A stretch of DNA of 64,000 nucleotides from Schauerella aestuarii (GCF_009866805.1 NZ_SIZW01000043.1:496001-560000), one strand, 5' to 3'. Positions 1 to 9,169 are shown, counted from the first letter of the stretch. The notes: generated by a model not told the origin, from the sequence alone. Program-made: numbers and translations.

Positions 1-2464
1 GGTTGGCTTTTTCGATCCATACCAGGCAACGCTGGATGTAGTGGTCGAACTGTGCCGGATTGTCGGAATGGGCCTTGAGCGTGCGCCAGTACGGCAATGC
101 CTGCTCGAAGCGGTGCAGACGCATGGCGCCCACGGCGGCGAGACGCAGGCCGATGAGATCGTTGGGCACGAGCTGCAGGATCCGCTCGCCGAGTGCCAGA
201 CGTTCGGTGGTGCTGGATGGATCGAGTGCGCGCACTTCCGCATACAAGACCGCGAGGATGCGGCGTTTCTCGTGCTCGACTTCGGTCATCTGCGGCCACG
301 ATTGGGCCACGCGTTCAAGCAGATCCCAGGCCCCCCGATGATCGCCGGCAGAGAGCATTTCGCGTGCGCTTCGGATGGCGCGGGGCCCGAGACGGCCAAG
401 CTGCCGCTGCGCTTCTTCTTTCGCGCCTTCGTCGGCCGATGCGTGGGCGAGTACGGCCTTGTACGCATCGATGGCTTGACCGAACCAGCCCCCGTTGAAG
501 GCGACACGTGCAAAGTACAGTTGCGTGCTCAGTGGCGCAGCGTCGTCGGCCGCTGCCTGCTCGAGATGCCACAACGCCGTTTGCTTGTCGCCGAGGGCGT
601 CGGCCGCTCGGCCGCGCATGGCGTCGAGCTCGGGAAATTGCACGTTGGTATCGAGTGCGATGTCGGTGAGGTCGATCACTTCCTTGTGGTTGCCCGCCAG
701 GAGCGCAGCCCGCACACCCAGGCGCATGGCACGTTCGAATGCGCGCTGCGCGCGCAGCCCGGTCAGGGCATCGGGATTGAGCAGGCGATGCGCGCAGATC
801 CTGTCGGCAGCGTCGCGCAGACGCCCCTCTTGCAAGGCGCGCGTGCCTTCGTCGGCCCAGGCCGATGATTGCGCCTGCAGCCAGGCGCCGATCTCTTCCC
901 GATCGCTATGTGCCAGGCGGCACGACACCGCCAACGCCGCCGCGGCCATGATGAAGCCGCGCCACGTGGCTTCCTTGACGAGCTCCAGGACGTCGACATC
1001 CTCGAGCGCGGGAGACTCGGACGCCAGGGCACGCAGTCCCGTGCGATCGCCGGCCAGGAGCCGGTCACGCCACAGTACTGCGAAGCCCCGGCCATATGAG
1101 GGTACCGTCGCACGTACTTCGTGAACCCAACGCAGGGCGGCCTCGATGTCGCCGGCGGTCTGCAGCAGCGTGAGCACCGTGTCGGCCGCTTCCACCGCAC
1201 CTGCCTCATGCGCGTCGGTGATGCGGAACAGCTGCTTCCAGTGACCCAGGGCTTCGTCCATGTGTCCCAATTGCCCTGCGGAGACCGCCGCGATCCGCAC
1301 GATTTCCGGGGTTTCGATTTCGTCGCCCAGCAGGCCCACCGCGAGTGGGTACGCCACGTCATGGCGTCCGAGCTTGAATTGATTGCGCATCAAGATCTGC
1401 TCGGCCTTGCTGCCCGAGGCGATGGCGCCATCGGCGCTGTCCAGCAATGCAAGCGATCCTTCGTAGTCGCCCAGTTCTTCCTGCATCTTCGCAAACAGCA
1501 GCACGTGATCGAGCAGTCCGGGATGGCGGCGCAGCACGTCGCGCACGCCCTCGGAGGCGCGGCGCAAATCACCCGATTCCCAAACCTTTTCGAGGTATTC
1601 GGCGCTCTCGTCGGCGCCAAGCTTCGGCGCGACCGGCTGCAGCGTGGTCGTGCCCATCCTGGGACGCATGAAGTTCTTGAACCAGTCACCGAAAAGACGC
1701 TCCGCGAAGAGCGGGGTGTAATGGGTCAGATCGAGGCCGCCGTCTTCCATGGCGTCGGCTTGTCCGATCTTGTTCATCAACGGCGTCGGATCGTAGCAAG
1801 GCACGCCGATGTGCTGTGCACTGGCAATGATGGCGGAAATGAGTTGCTCGCGCTGTTCGATCGGTGCGTTCTCCGGCGTCAAGGCGTTGACGTGCGTGAC
1901 GAACACCACCTTGTCGCGGCCGAGCAAGTCGACGAGCTCACGCATATCCTGTTGAATCTCGTCATCGGCCGGATCGCGCTTCAGGATGCGTGCCAGCAAT
2001 TCTCGGTCGTCCGAGTCGAGGCTTTTGAACACGGGATCCTGTTCAAGCAACGCGCGCCGCTCAACGAGCCGGTCGGTGCTGGCAAGCGACCAGAACATCC
2101 GGGTGCGCGCACGATCGGCGAAGAACTCGCTGAAATAGCGCACCAGGTAGTTGGACTGAATGGGATGCCCGTCGACGGTCAACAGCTTGCGCGAGGAAAG
2201 TTCGACCATGTACAGGTCGGCCGGCTTGTGCGTGCCGCGGCGAGCCTGTTCGCCATTCGAAGGCCGGAAGATCAAGCGCTGGACGTCGGCGGGAATATCG
2301 CTTTGACCAAACATGAATCGGGCCTGCTGCAGCGCCTCTCCACTGGTGTGCACGAAACCGTAATTACGGCCGAGTTGCAGCTTGATCGGGTAGCGTCCCA
2401 CGGCATCGCGCAGTGGCGTGTGGATGCGGCAGGTTCCAATCGGAGCGATGGTAAAAGCAGCCAT
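1..2464 (-). CDS. tviD: TviD-like capsular polysaccharide protein (partial, runs off left edge)
   Basis: One uninterrupted reading frame of 821 codons starts at ATG 2464 and is still open at base 1, so the C-terminus lies outside the window. AGAGAGG precedes the start and tviB ends 39 bp upstream, so the two are one operon. The N-terminus begins MAAFTIAPIGTCRIHTPLR, a GSCFA/SGNH-like opening, and about 300 residues of that domain follow. The rest is helical and TPR-like with many Ala/Leu/Glu pairs. Salmonella TviD is about 830 residues and is the proposed O-acetyltransferase of Vi antigen, so the length and the TviB neighbour both fit. The assignment to TviD is by context, size and architecture; the catalytic residues were not verified. 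It could instead be another TPR capsule protein. Confidence 0.65.
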   Translation of the reverse strand, partial: MAAFTIAPIGTCRIHTPLRDAVGRYPIKLQLGRNYGFVHTSGEALQQARFMFGQSDIPADVQRLIFRPSNGEQARRGTHKPADLYMVELSSRKLLTVDGHPIQSNYLVRYFSEFFADRARTRMFWSLASTDRLVERRALLEQDPVFKSLDSDDRELLARILKRDPADDEIQQDMRELVDLLGRDKVVFVTHVNALTPENAPIEQREQLISAIIASAQHIGVPCYDPTPLMNKIGQADAMEDGGLDLTHYTPLFAERLFGDWFKNFMRPRMGTTTLQPVAPKLGADESAEYLEKVWESGDLRRASEGVRDVLRRHPGLLDHVLLFAKMQEELGDYEGSLALLDSADGAIASGSKAEQILMRNQFKLGRHDVAYPLAVGLLGDEIETPEIVRIAAVSAGQLGHMDEALGHWKQLFRITDAHEAGAVEAADTVLTLLQTAGDIEAALRWVHEVRATVPSYGRGFAVLWRDRLLAGDRTGLRALASESPALEDVDVLELVKEATWRGFIMAAAALAVSCRLAHSDREEIGAWLQAQSSAWADEGTRALQEGRLRDAADRICAHRLLNPDALTGLRAQRAFERAMRLGVRAALLAGNHKEVIDLTDIALDTNVQFPELDAMRGRAADALGDKQTALWHLEQAAADDAAPLSTQLYFARVAFNGGWFGQAIDAYKAVLAHASADEGAKEEAQRQLGRLGPRAIRSAREMLSAGDHRGAWDLLERVAQSWPQMTEVEHEKRRILAVLYAEVRALDPSSTTERLALGERILQLVPNDLIGLRLAAVGAMRLHRFEQALPYWRTLKAHSDNPAQFDHYIQRCLVWIEKAN

Positions 2465-2503
2465 TCAGGGCCTCTCTTGCAGTGATGGATAACGAGATTG
2501 AAC

Positions 2504-3781
2504 TTAGAGCGTCCAGTACACGAGGTCGGACTGAAGGCGCTTGCTGTCGAGCACCGACTTCAAGTCGCACACCATGCCGCCATGCTTGACGAGTTGGGGA
2601 ATGTCTTCCCAAATGGTGTCCATCGTTTCGCGGTGCGGCACCGCGAGAATCAGGACGTCCAGATCGCGAAAACCGTCGCGTGCCACGAGGGTGATGCCGT
2701 ACTCGTGCTCCATCTGAGCCGAATCGACCATCGGGTCGCACGCCATCGGAGTGATGCCGTAGCTGCCGAGGGCGTTGTAGAGATCGACCACCTTCGAATT
2801 GCGAATGTCGGGGACGTTCTCCTTGAACGTCATGCCCAGAATGCCTACCCGGGTCGACGCGTTGAGGCGACCGTTGCGCGCCAGCGTTTGCACCACACGT
2901 GAAGCCACGTGATTGGCCATGCCGTCGTTGATGCGGCGGCCCGACAGGATGACTTCGGGGTGATAGCCCAGCTCCTGGGCTTTGGACGTCAGGTAATACG
3001 GATCGACCCCGATGCAGTGGCCGCCCACGAGACCCGGTGTGAACTTGAGGAAGTTCCATTTGGTACCGGCAGCGGTCAGGACTTCCGAGGTGCGGATGCC
3101 GACCAGATCGCAGATCTTCGACATCTCGTTCATGAGCGCGATGTTGATGTCGCGTTGGGTGTTTTCGAGCACTTTCGCCGCCTCGGCCACTTTGATGGAG
3201 GAGGCACGGTGCACGCCGGCGTCGATGATTTTTTCGTAGACGCCGGCAATGATGTCCAGCGATTCCTCATCCTGGCCGGAGACGATCTTGACGATTTTCT
3301 CGAGCGGATGTTCGCGATCGCCCGGATTGATTCGTTCGGGGCTATAGCCCAGCTTGAAGTCGATACCGCAGCGCAGGCCCGATACGCGTTCGAGTTCGGG
3401 TCCGCAGATTTCCTCGGTGGCACCGGGGTGCACAGTAGATTCGAAGACGACGATGCAGCCGGCGCGCATTACCGGACCGATCGATTGGCACGCCCTGACG
3501 AGAAGGGAGAAGTCGGGGTTGTTTCTTTCGTCCACGGGCGTGGGAACGGCGACGACGAAAAAGTCGCAGCCTTCCAGGTCTGCCACCTGGTCGGTGAACG
3601 TCATCGGGGATGCAGCCAGGACGTCGTGTTCGATTTCGCCCGTCCAGTCGTCCCCCGCTTTCAATCGTGCGATTCGCCGTTCGTCTACATCGAAGCCGAT
3701 GACATCAAAGCGTCTTGAGAATGCGACGGCTACTGGCAGGCCGACATACCCAAGGCCACACACTGCGATTCGTTTTACCAC
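2504..3781 (-). CDS. tviB: UDP-N-acetyl-D-glucosamine 6-dehydrogenase, TviB/WbpO family
   Basis: This 425-residue protein carries the whole UDP-sugar dehydrogenase architecture. The N-terminal Rossmann site is VCGLGYVGLPVAVAF, GYSPERINPGD and the tract KVAEAAKVLENTQRDINIAL are in the middle, and the catalytic-cysteine motif is GLVGGHCIGVDPYYL. A C-terminal UDP-binding domain contains GMTFKENVPDIRNSKV. Those blocks match TviB/VipA more closely than Ugd. The family oxidises C6 of UDP-GlcNAc (or UDP-GalNAc) to the uronic acid with two NAD+, giving the precursor for Vi-type aminouronic capsules. The enzyme is cytoplasmic. It is the first gene read leftward from an A+T-rich upstream region and is followed directly by the TviD-like gene. 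A TviC-type 4-epimerase is not between them. Confidence 0.93.
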   Translation of the reverse strand: MVKRIAVCGLGYVGLPVAVAFSRRFDVIGFDVDERRIARLKAGDDWTGEIEHDVLAASPMTFTDQVADLEGCDFFVVAVPTPVDERNNPDFSLLVRACQSIGPVMRAGCIVVFESTVHPGATEEICGPELERVSGLRCGIDFKLGYSPERINPGDREHPLEKIVKIVSGQDEESLDIIAGVYEKIIDAGVHRASSIKVAEAAKVLENTQRDINIALMNEMSKICDLVGIRTSEVLTAAGTKWNFLKFTPGLVGGHCIGVDPYYLTSKAQELGYHPEVILSGRRINDGMANHVASRVVQTLARNGRLNASTRVGILGMTFKENVPDIRNSKVVDLYNALGSYGITPMACDPMVDSAQMEHEYGITLVARDGFRDLDVLILAVPHRETMDTIWEDIPQLVKHGGMVCDLKSVLDSKRLQSDLVYWTL

Positions 3782-4434
3782 TGGAGCCTCATTGTTTTCG
3801 TCGTGTGGAACACACTAGAAATCGATGCCCAAAACGACGCGGATCGACGCAAAAAGGCGTGACGAGCGCGTTGTTTTGGCGAGCGCAATGCTCTAAAAGG
3901 ATTACATATCGATACCCTAAAAATGGTGCAGGGCAGCGAACGGACGAATCGTAGCGGGGCGATCACGCAAGGATCGTTTCCGAGTATTTCCGTTTATGTT
4001 GAGATGAGCGACTGCAGTCGTAATAAAGCGATCTAATCTTTCAGATAATTACACCACTTACACAAAACGAAATAAATGTAAGTGGGGTGAGCGTTATCGA
4101 GTGAAAGCAAACGTATCCGTGTGAATGCATTAATAAAGATGAAATCATCGGGGGTATGAGTTGACTTCGTTGGCCCAAGCCGTTGATACCGCGGAAGAAA
4201 AAGGGGGGAGTGTTCCTGGCGCGGGGTCGATCGACGTGGCGTCATACCCTGGTATCGATCGCGCTTACCGATGCAATTCGGATGTGGGGGACGCAGGGGA
4301 TTGGTGGCGTGGGCAGTGCCGATCGCCGCGAAGCCGATGGCTCAGGCGGGATGCTTTCGGTGATGTCGCACCGGTGCGGCGAGCGCGCGCGCCGGTGCTG
4401 CGATGGTGCTTTCTCAGGGGGTGTTGCTCAATGC
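3782..4434. other. Non-coding A+T-rich region upstream of the polysaccharide operon
   Basis: About 650 bp between the tviB start and the nitroreductase stop contain no convincing gene. Bases 3890-4160 are distinctly richer in A+T than the flanking genes, as often seen at capsule promoters silenced by H-NS/MvaT-like proteins (inference). The region should hold the tviB promoter, but I could not pick a clear -35/-10 pair. An inverted repeat inside it is listed separately. Short open frames here have no ribosome-binding site and no family resemblance. Confidence 0.6.
4054..4085. repeat. 8-bp inverted repeat in the capsule upstream region
   Basis: CCACTTAC at 4054-4061 is the exact complement of GTAAGTGG at 4078-4085, with a 16-nt A-rich loop. 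There is no T-run, so it is more likely an operator or RNA hairpin than a terminator. It lies about 270 bp upstream of the tviB start. Confidence 0.5.
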
Positions 4435-5052
4435 TCAGATGATGTCGAGCACCTGCGCCAGGGGGCGCCGCGGCTTCTGTGGCCAGTTCTCCGGCTTGGC
4501 GTGACCCACCGCCAGAAGCATGACCGGAATTTCGTTGGGCAGCAGATCGAACTCGTGCGCAACCGCTTCGTGGTCGAAACCGATCATCGGCGCGGCACCC
4601 AATCCCAATGCGTGGGCCGCATAGATAAGCGTGGTGGCGCCGAACGTGGCCGTGCGCACAGCCTCATCGCGCTGTCGCCAGACCTGCCCGGCATAGAGCA
4701 TCTTTGCGCCGGCTTCCCAACTGGGCACCATGCTCGCCGGCATGATCCCCGCGTCTACGGCAGGTGCCAGGCGATCGGCCAGCACGCGTTCATCGGTCAT
4801 CTGGCCGCACACGATGAAGGTGACGGCGGCTTCTTCCACCTTTGCCTGATCCCAGGCCACCTTGCGCAGCCGCTGTTTGGCCTCAGTCGTGCGGGCGGCG
4901 ATGAAGCGCCAGTTCTGCAAATTGAACGCTGTGGGCGCGCGCGTGGCCAGGCGGACCAGTTCGCTGATCTGTTCGTCGCTGATGCTTTGCGAAGGGTCGA
5001 AAAGATTGATCGTATTTCGCGCTTCGATGGCGGCAATGATGGGGTGAGTCAT
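4435..5052 (-). CDS. Nitroreductase-family flavoprotein
   Basis: A 205-residue protein of the FMN-dependent nitroreductase fold, starting MTHPIIAAIEARNT. The open frame extends 14 codons upstream, but this start fits the family better. Recognisable elements are the N-terminal RNTINLFDPSQSIS segment, the FMN-binding stretch LATRAPTAFNLQNWRF, and the C-terminal part GLGAAPMIGFDHEAVAHEF with MLLAVGHAKPENWP. Members are usually homodimers that use NAD(P)H to reduce nitroaromatics, quinones or enals in the cytoplasm. The substrate cannot be told from sequence. It is transcribed in the same direction as the SDR gene 98 bp upstream, and the two may share a transcript and the LysR regulator beyond it. 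Confidence 0.9.
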   Translation of the reverse strand: MTHPIIAAIEARNTINLFDPSQSISDEQISELVRLATRAPTAFNLQNWRFIAARTTEAKQRLRKVAWDQAKVEEAAVTFIVCGQMTDERVLADRLAPAVDAGIMPASMVPSWEAGAKMLYAGQVWRQRDEAVRTATFGATTLIYAAHALGLGAAPMIGFDHEAVAHEFDLLPNEIPVMLLAVGHAKPENWPQKPRRPLAQVLDII

Positions 5053-5150
5053 GGCGTATCCGTGTGTTGAGGCGCGCGACCGCGCCTCAGGCATCGGTCA
5101 CGGTCGCACAAGCGATTGAAGGAAATAAGGGCGAAGCGTGGAAAAGCAGG

Positions 5151-5936
5151 TTAGATACTTTCGATCACGCCGCCATCCACGCGCAGTGCAGCGCCCGTGG
5201 TGGCCGACGCTTGCTCGGAACTGACGTACAGCACCATGTTGGCCACTTCATCCACAGTTGCCGCGCGTTTGATGATCGACGAACTGCGGTGCGCGGCGAT
5301 GAAGTCGGCAGCGACTTTTTCAAGACTGTCGCCGGTGCGGTCGACATCGCCTTGCAACATGGCGGCCACGCCGTCGGACAACGTGGGACCGGGCAGCACT
5401 GCGTTGACCGTCACGCCGGTTCCGGCCAGGCGCTTGGCCAGGCCGCGGGAAACGGAAAGCTGCGCTGTTTTCGTGAAGCCGTAATGGATCATGTCCGAAG
5501 GGATGTTGATCGCCGACTCCGAAGAGATGAAGACGATGCGGCCCCAGCCGCGCTTAGCCATGGCCGGCGCATAGGCGCGCGCCAGCCGCACGCCCGACAT
5601 GACGTTCGTCTGGAAAAAATTCTCCCAGTCGTCGTCAGCGGTGTCGAAGAAGTCCTGCAGGCCAAAGATCCCAAGATTGTTGATGACGATATCGAAGTCG
5701 GGGTGGGCGGCGATGAGTTTGTCGCAGGCGGCTGGGGTGCTGAGATCGCCGGCAAACCCGGTCAACCTGGGACCGGCGCCGCCGAGTTTCGTCAGCGCAG
5801 CGTCGACGCTCGCCTCGCTGCGGCCGTTGATGACCACATTGGCGCCGGAGGCCAGAAAGGCCTGAGCCGTTGCGAATCCGATGCCGCTGGTGGATCCCGA
5901 AATGAAAACGTTGCGGTGGGTGAAGTCAATGATCAC
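5151..5936 (-). CDS. SDR-family NAD(P)-dependent oxidoreductase
   Basis: A classical short-chain dehydrogenase of 261 residues. It has the nucleotide-binding motif SGSTSGIGFATA near residue 15, a GDLSTPAACDKL region, an INNLGIFG (NNAG-type) motif and the catalytic Ser followed by IHYGFTKTAQ (Tyr-x-x-x-Lys). The C-terminus GAALRVDGGVIES is typical. The GTG at 5936 is preferred as start because AGCGAGG precedes it; the longer open frame upstream would cross the divergent promoter. It faces away from a LysR gene across 155 bp and is probably its target. The substrate is unknown; the reaction would be NAD(P)-linked alcohol/ketone interconversion in the cytoplasm. Confidence 0.9.
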   Translation of the reverse strand: MIIDFTHRNVFISGSTSGIGFATAQAFLASGANVVINGRSEASVDAALTKLGGAGPRLTGFAGDLSTPAACDKLIAAHPDFDIVINNLGIFGLQDFFDTADDDWENFFQTNVMSGVRLARAYAPAMAKRGWGRIVFISSESAINIPSDMIHYGFTKTAQLSVSRGLAKRLAGTGVTVNAVLPGPTLSDGVAAMLQGDVDRTGDSLEKVAADFIAAHRSSSIIKRAATVDEVANMVLYVSSEQASATTGAALRVDGGVIESI

Positions 5937-6000
5937 GATGAGTACCTCGCTGTGTTGGGCCCATTCTGTACCTTTCAGATGAAGGGGTGAAGCGGTTACG

Positions 6001-6051
6001 CTCGAAATGACTGTTCGAGTTTCTCGAATGATGATCCAGGTATCCTTCGAG
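6001..6051. promoter_or_regulatory. Candidate LysR operator with four CTCGAA/TTCGAG half-sites
   Basis: CTCGAA (6001-6006) and TTCGAG (6014-6019) form a perfect 6-bp dyad with a 7-bp spacer. A second CTCGAA is at 6023-6028 and a second TTCGAG at 6046-6051. All lie between the divergent SDR and LysR genes, the usual place for LysR recognition and activation sites. Confidence 0.5.
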
Positions 6052-6091
6052 TTCGCCGCATCTCCCCCCACACGTCTGAGGACCCTACAAA

Positions 6092-6985
6092 ATGGATCGA
6101 ATCGATGCGCTGCGTTTGCTGATCGAGGTCGCCGACACAGGCAGTTTTTCGGGTGTCGCCAGGCAGCGTGCGATGGCCACGTCGACGGTGGCGCTCGCGG
6201 TCACGCAGCTTGAGGAAGAGGCCGGCGCGCGATTGATGACGCGATCCACGCGGCGATTGGTGTTTACGCGCGAAGGCGAGTCGCTCTTGAACGATGCGCG
6301 CCGCATCGTCTCGGATTGGGACACGGCGATGGGGGAGTTGCGCGAAGACGGTCCGCTGTCGGGCTCGATACGGATCAGCACCACCAACGATTTTGGGCGC
6401 CGGCAACTGAGGCCGCTGCTTGATGCCTTTCAGGCACGGCATCCCGGCATTCACGTCAGTCTGGTCCTCAGCGACAGCACCGTGGACCTGATTGAGGAGC
6501 GTATCGATCTGGCGCTGCGCAATGGCCCGCTGCGCGATTCGGGCATGCGGGCGCGGCTGTTGATCGGCGGCAAGCGCCTGGTTTGCGCCTCGCCGCAGTA
6601 CTGGGCGCGCCATGGCAAGCCCACCCATCCCGATCATCTCGCCGATCACAATTGCCTGATCCTTGCGCGGCCCGGCGCGCCTTTGGCTGCGTGGCCGTTT
6701 CGCGATGCCGAGCGGCAGTTCAGCGTGAAGGTATCGGGCGACCGGCAAGCCAGCGATGGCGGGGTGTTGCGCGAATGGGCAGTGGATGGCATCGGCGTCA
6801 TCATCAAGAATCGGTGGGATATCCAGCACGAACTTACTGCAGGGGAGCTCGAGGTGGCGCTCGAGGATTTCGTGGTGGGGGCGACCGATATGTATGCGGT
6901 ATATCCAGGCGGGTCGCCACCGCGCCGCGTGGCCGCATTGGTGGATTTTCTGGCCGAATCGCTGGGAGACCCCCACGCTGCATAA
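6092..6985 (+). CDS. LysR-family transcriptional regulator
   Basis: A 297-residue LysR protein. The N-terminal winged helix (MDRIDALRLLIEVADTGSFS ... TSTVALAVTQLEEEAGARLM, then RRLVFTREG) is followed by a co-inducer-binding domain beginning SGSIRISTTNDFGRRQLRPL. It is divergent from the SDR gene and most likely controls that gene and itself, perhaps with the nitroreductase further on. Its stop is 3 bp from the stop of the convergent DoxX gene. The effector is unknown. Confidence 0.93.
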   Translation: MDRIDALRLLIEVADTGSFSGVARQRAMATSTVALAVTQLEEEAGARLMTRSTRRLVFTREGESLLNDARRIVSDWDTAMGELREDGPLSGSIRISTTNDFGRRQLRPLLDAFQARHPGIHVSLVLSDSTVDLIEERIDLALRNGPLRDSGMRARLLIGGKRLVCASPQYWARHGKPTHPDHLADHNCLILARPGAPLAAWPFRDAERQFSVKVSGDRQASDGGVLREWAVDGIGVIIKNRWDIQHELTAGELEVALEDFVVGATDMYAVYPGGSPPRRVAALVDFLAESLGDPHAA

Positions 6986-6988
6986 CCC

Positions 6989-7390
6989 TTATCGGACGGT
7001 GAGGATCGCTGCGCAGATGAGCCCGCCGGTCACCGCAAGATGCTCGAGCGCGATCTGGAATTCCTCCATTTTCTTGGGTGGCGTATAGCGCCAGAAGGGG
7101 TGGCCCAGCGGTATCGACAACAACGTGAACACACCCAATGCGCCGGCACCTAGCCAGGCCATTCCGTGCACGTTCGTGATCAGCAACGTCGAACCCACCA
7201 GCTCGGTGATCACCATGGCGGCAACGATCAAGCGCGGTGCCGGCAGCGACTGCCGCTTGATGACGTTGACCATCATGTCGAACTTGAAAAGACCGAAGAT
7301 TCCCGCGACCCAAAAGAAAGACGTGAGCAGCACGCGTGCGAATATTTCGAAGGATGGGCTGGCGAGCAGATCGTGAATCAACGAAGGCAT
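6989..7390 (-). CDS. DoxX-family membrane protein
   Basis: A 133-residue integral membrane protein with four predicted hydrophobic helices: ILLTSFFW-type near residue 20, IVAAMVITELVGSTLLI, LGAGALGVFTLLSIPLG, and the C-terminal AVTGGLICAAILTV. The spacing and the F..W..P pattern match the DoxX/SURF4-like family. Such proteins sit in the inner membrane and often accompany redox or stress genes; a biochemical role is not established for this subgroup. It is divergent from a TetR regulator across 113 bp, so that regulator probably represses it. Confidence 0.85.
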   Translation of the reverse strand: MPSLIHDLLASPSFEIFARVLLTSFFWVAGIFGLFKFDMMVNVIKRQSLPAPRLIVAAMVITELVGSTLLITNVHGMAWLGAGALGVFTLLSIPLGHPFWRYTPPKKMEEFQIALEHLAVTGGLICAAILTVR

Positions 7391-7452
7391 GGAAGCGTCC
7401 TGGTGATATGGCGGCCGGCCGTGAATGGCCAGGCTTGCGGCACCGATCAGTT

Positions 7453-7470
7453 TATGAATAAATGCTCATA
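7453..7470. promoter_or_regulatory. Candidate TetR operator dyad
   Basis: TATGA (7453-7457) and TCATA (7466-7470) form an inverted repeat with an 8-bp spacer in the A+T-rich part of the DoxX/TetR divergent region, 33 bp before the TetR start. The position and size suit a TetR-family operator. Confidence 0.4.
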
Positions 7471-7503
7471 TTTCTTACTCGCATTTTTCAGCGCTCGTCC
7501 AAT

Positions 7504-8235
7504 ATGCCCAACCCCTCGCTCGAACCGCGTAAAGCCCCGCGCCAGGCGCGCTCGCAGGCCACGCACGACGCCATCCTGCAAGCCGCGACTCAGCTTTTGT
7601 CATGCGATGGATTGAAGGGATTCAATACCAATGCCATTGCGGCGCGCGCTGGTACGAGCGTGGGCAGCCTGTATCAATACTTCCCGAACAAGGATGCGTT
7701 GATGCTGGCGTTGATTCATCGTCAGAAGATGCGGATGCTGAACGACATGGCGCAGGCAATCCGCGCTGCGCCGCACGACGATCTGGAAGCGGCGGTGCGC
7801 ATTCTCATCGGTGCCGTGATCAAACACAGCCGCGAGGATGGGTTGTTGGCAAGCGCAATCGATCATGAAGAAGCACGGCTGCCGATCGGCGATGTGATCG
7901 CGTCATATCTGCAGCAGGGCAGCGATCTGTGCCTGCAGTTCTTCAGCCAATGCCGCGAGCTCGATGGCCTGGATCACCGGCGCGCGGCGCGTACGGTGCC
8001 CGTCATCATCCAGGCCATCATGGATCACTGGACGGCATCGGGCGGGCTGCGCACAGCGCCGGAACCGCGCACAGCGGATGCGGAAAACGGCGCGGAAGGC
8101 AACGCAGCGGGTGCAGAAAAAGACGACGAGAAGGGCGCAGAAGTCGACTTGGAACAAGACGTGCTGGCCGTTGCCGAACACGAAGTGGTGCAGGCCGTGC
8201 TGGGGTATTTACGGTATCGGTCTGCGGCCGGTTGA
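7504..8235 (+). CDS. TetR-family transcriptional regulator with an acidic insert
   Basis: A 243-residue regulator started at the ATG of MPNPSLEPRK; an earlier in-frame ATG at 7462 overlaps the proposed operator. The N-terminal helix-turn-helix is clear (ATHDAILQAATQLL ... NAIAARAGTSVGSLYQYFPN, residues 20-61). The remainder is a helical ligand-binding domain. Unusually, residues about 184-216 are a low-complexity stretch rich in Glu, Ala, Gly and Asp that interrupts the last helices before AVAEHEVVQAVLGYL. It probably represses itself and the divergent DoxX gene. The ligand is unknown. Confidence 0.92.
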   Translation: MPNPSLEPRKAPRQARSQATHDAILQAATQLLSCDGLKGFNTNAIAARAGTSVGSLYQYFPNKDALMLALIHRQKMRMLNDMAQAIRAAPHDDLEAAVRILIGAVIKHSREDGLLASAIDHEEARLPIGDVIASYLQQGSDLCLQFFSQCRELDGLDHRRAARTVPVIIQAIMDHWTASGGLRTAPEPRTADAENGAEGNAAGAEKDDEKGAEVDLEQDVLAVAEHEVVQAVLGYLRYRSAAG

Positions 8236-8260
8236 TGTCAGGTTTCGTGGTGCCACGGCA

Positions 8261-9169
8261 TCACTGACCGGTTTCGGGAAACACCAGCGCACGATGCAGC
8301 GCGGTGCCGGCCATGACGCCGTCGCTGGCGGCCCACGCCACGCTGTGCGGTGCGCGAGCAATGTCGCCCGCCGCATAAACGCTGGGCACCGTGGTGAGCT
8401 TGTCGGCACGAGTGCGCACCATGGGACCGAACGGGCCATCGTCGATCGCGCAACCGAGTTGCTCGGCGAGATCGCTGGTCAACCGGGTGGGTGCGGCGAT
8501 GAACAACGCTTGCAGCGCGATGCTGCGGCCGTCTGCCATCACCACGGCGGCAAGCGTGGTGTGGGGCCCTTCGAGGCGCAGTACCGGGGCGGGCTCGATG
8601 GCAATGCCGCGCGCCAGAAGTTTCTCGCGCGTGGCGTCGTCGGGCAATTCGTTGCCGTTGAGGAACAACGTGGTGGGTCCCCATTCGGCGATCAGCAACG
8701 CCTGATGAACCAAGCCCTCGGCGGCGTACAAGACGCCAAGTGCTGCATCCGCGAATTCGAATCCGTGGCAGTAAGGGCAATGCAGCACGCTCTTGCCCCA
8801 ACGTTGGCTAAGCCCTGGCACGTCCGGCAGCACGTCGGTGATGCCGAACGCAAGCACGAGCTTGCGCGCGGCGAGCGTTTCGCCGCTGGCCAGACGGAGG
8901 TCGAAGCCATCGTTCTGAGCCACGGCTGCCACGGCGGCACCGGGTTGCCACTGCACACTTGGATACTGCAGCAGCTGATCGCGAGCGCGCGCAATCATAT
9001 CTTGCGGCTTGCTGCCGTCTTGACCGAAGAAGCCGTGCGAGGCGGACGCAAATCGATTGCGCGGTGCGGCTGTATCGATCACGCACACCTTGCGGCGGGC
9101 GCGGGCAATGTACAAGGCGGCGGACAGGCCCGCAAAACTTCCGCCAACGACGATGGCGTCATGCATCAT
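8261..9169 (-). CDS. Thioredoxin-reductase-like FAD/NAD(P) oxidoreductase
   Basis: A 302-residue flavoprotein of the thioredoxin-reductase fold. It has FAD-binding [19 protein letters not shown] at the N-terminus, a redox-active pair CPYCHGFE (Cys131/Cys134), and [20 protein letters not shown] at the C-terminus. It starts MM; the second Met (9166) is equally possible. The gene overlaps the end of the Rrf2 gene by 11 bp, so the two are translationally coupled. True thioredoxin reductases have CATC; CPYCHG occurs in a related subgroup often found beside regulators. It is likely an NADPH-dependent disulfide or quinone reductase under control of the upstream Rrf2 protein. Confidence 0.88.
   Translation of the reverse strand: MMHDAIVVGGSFAGLSAALYIARARRKVCVIDTAAPRNRFASASHGFFGQDGSKPQDMIARARDQLLQYPSVQWQPGAAVAAVAQNDGFDLRLASGETLAARKLVLAFGITDVLPDVPGLSQRWGKSVLHCPYCHGFEFADAALGVLYAAEGLVHQALLIAEWGPTTLFLNGNELPDDATREKLLARGIAIEPAPVLRLEGPHTTLAAVVMADGRSIALQALFIAAPTRLTSDLAEQLGCAIDDGPFGPMVRTRADKLTTVPSVYAAGDIARAPHSVAWAASDGVMAGTALHRALVFPETGQ

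Noticed and set aside
1121-2485. Long plus-strand open frame (454 codons) opposite the TviD-like gene
   Set aside because: It is antisense to an uninterrupted 821-codon frame with a ribosome-binding site and operon context; its translation has no family features.
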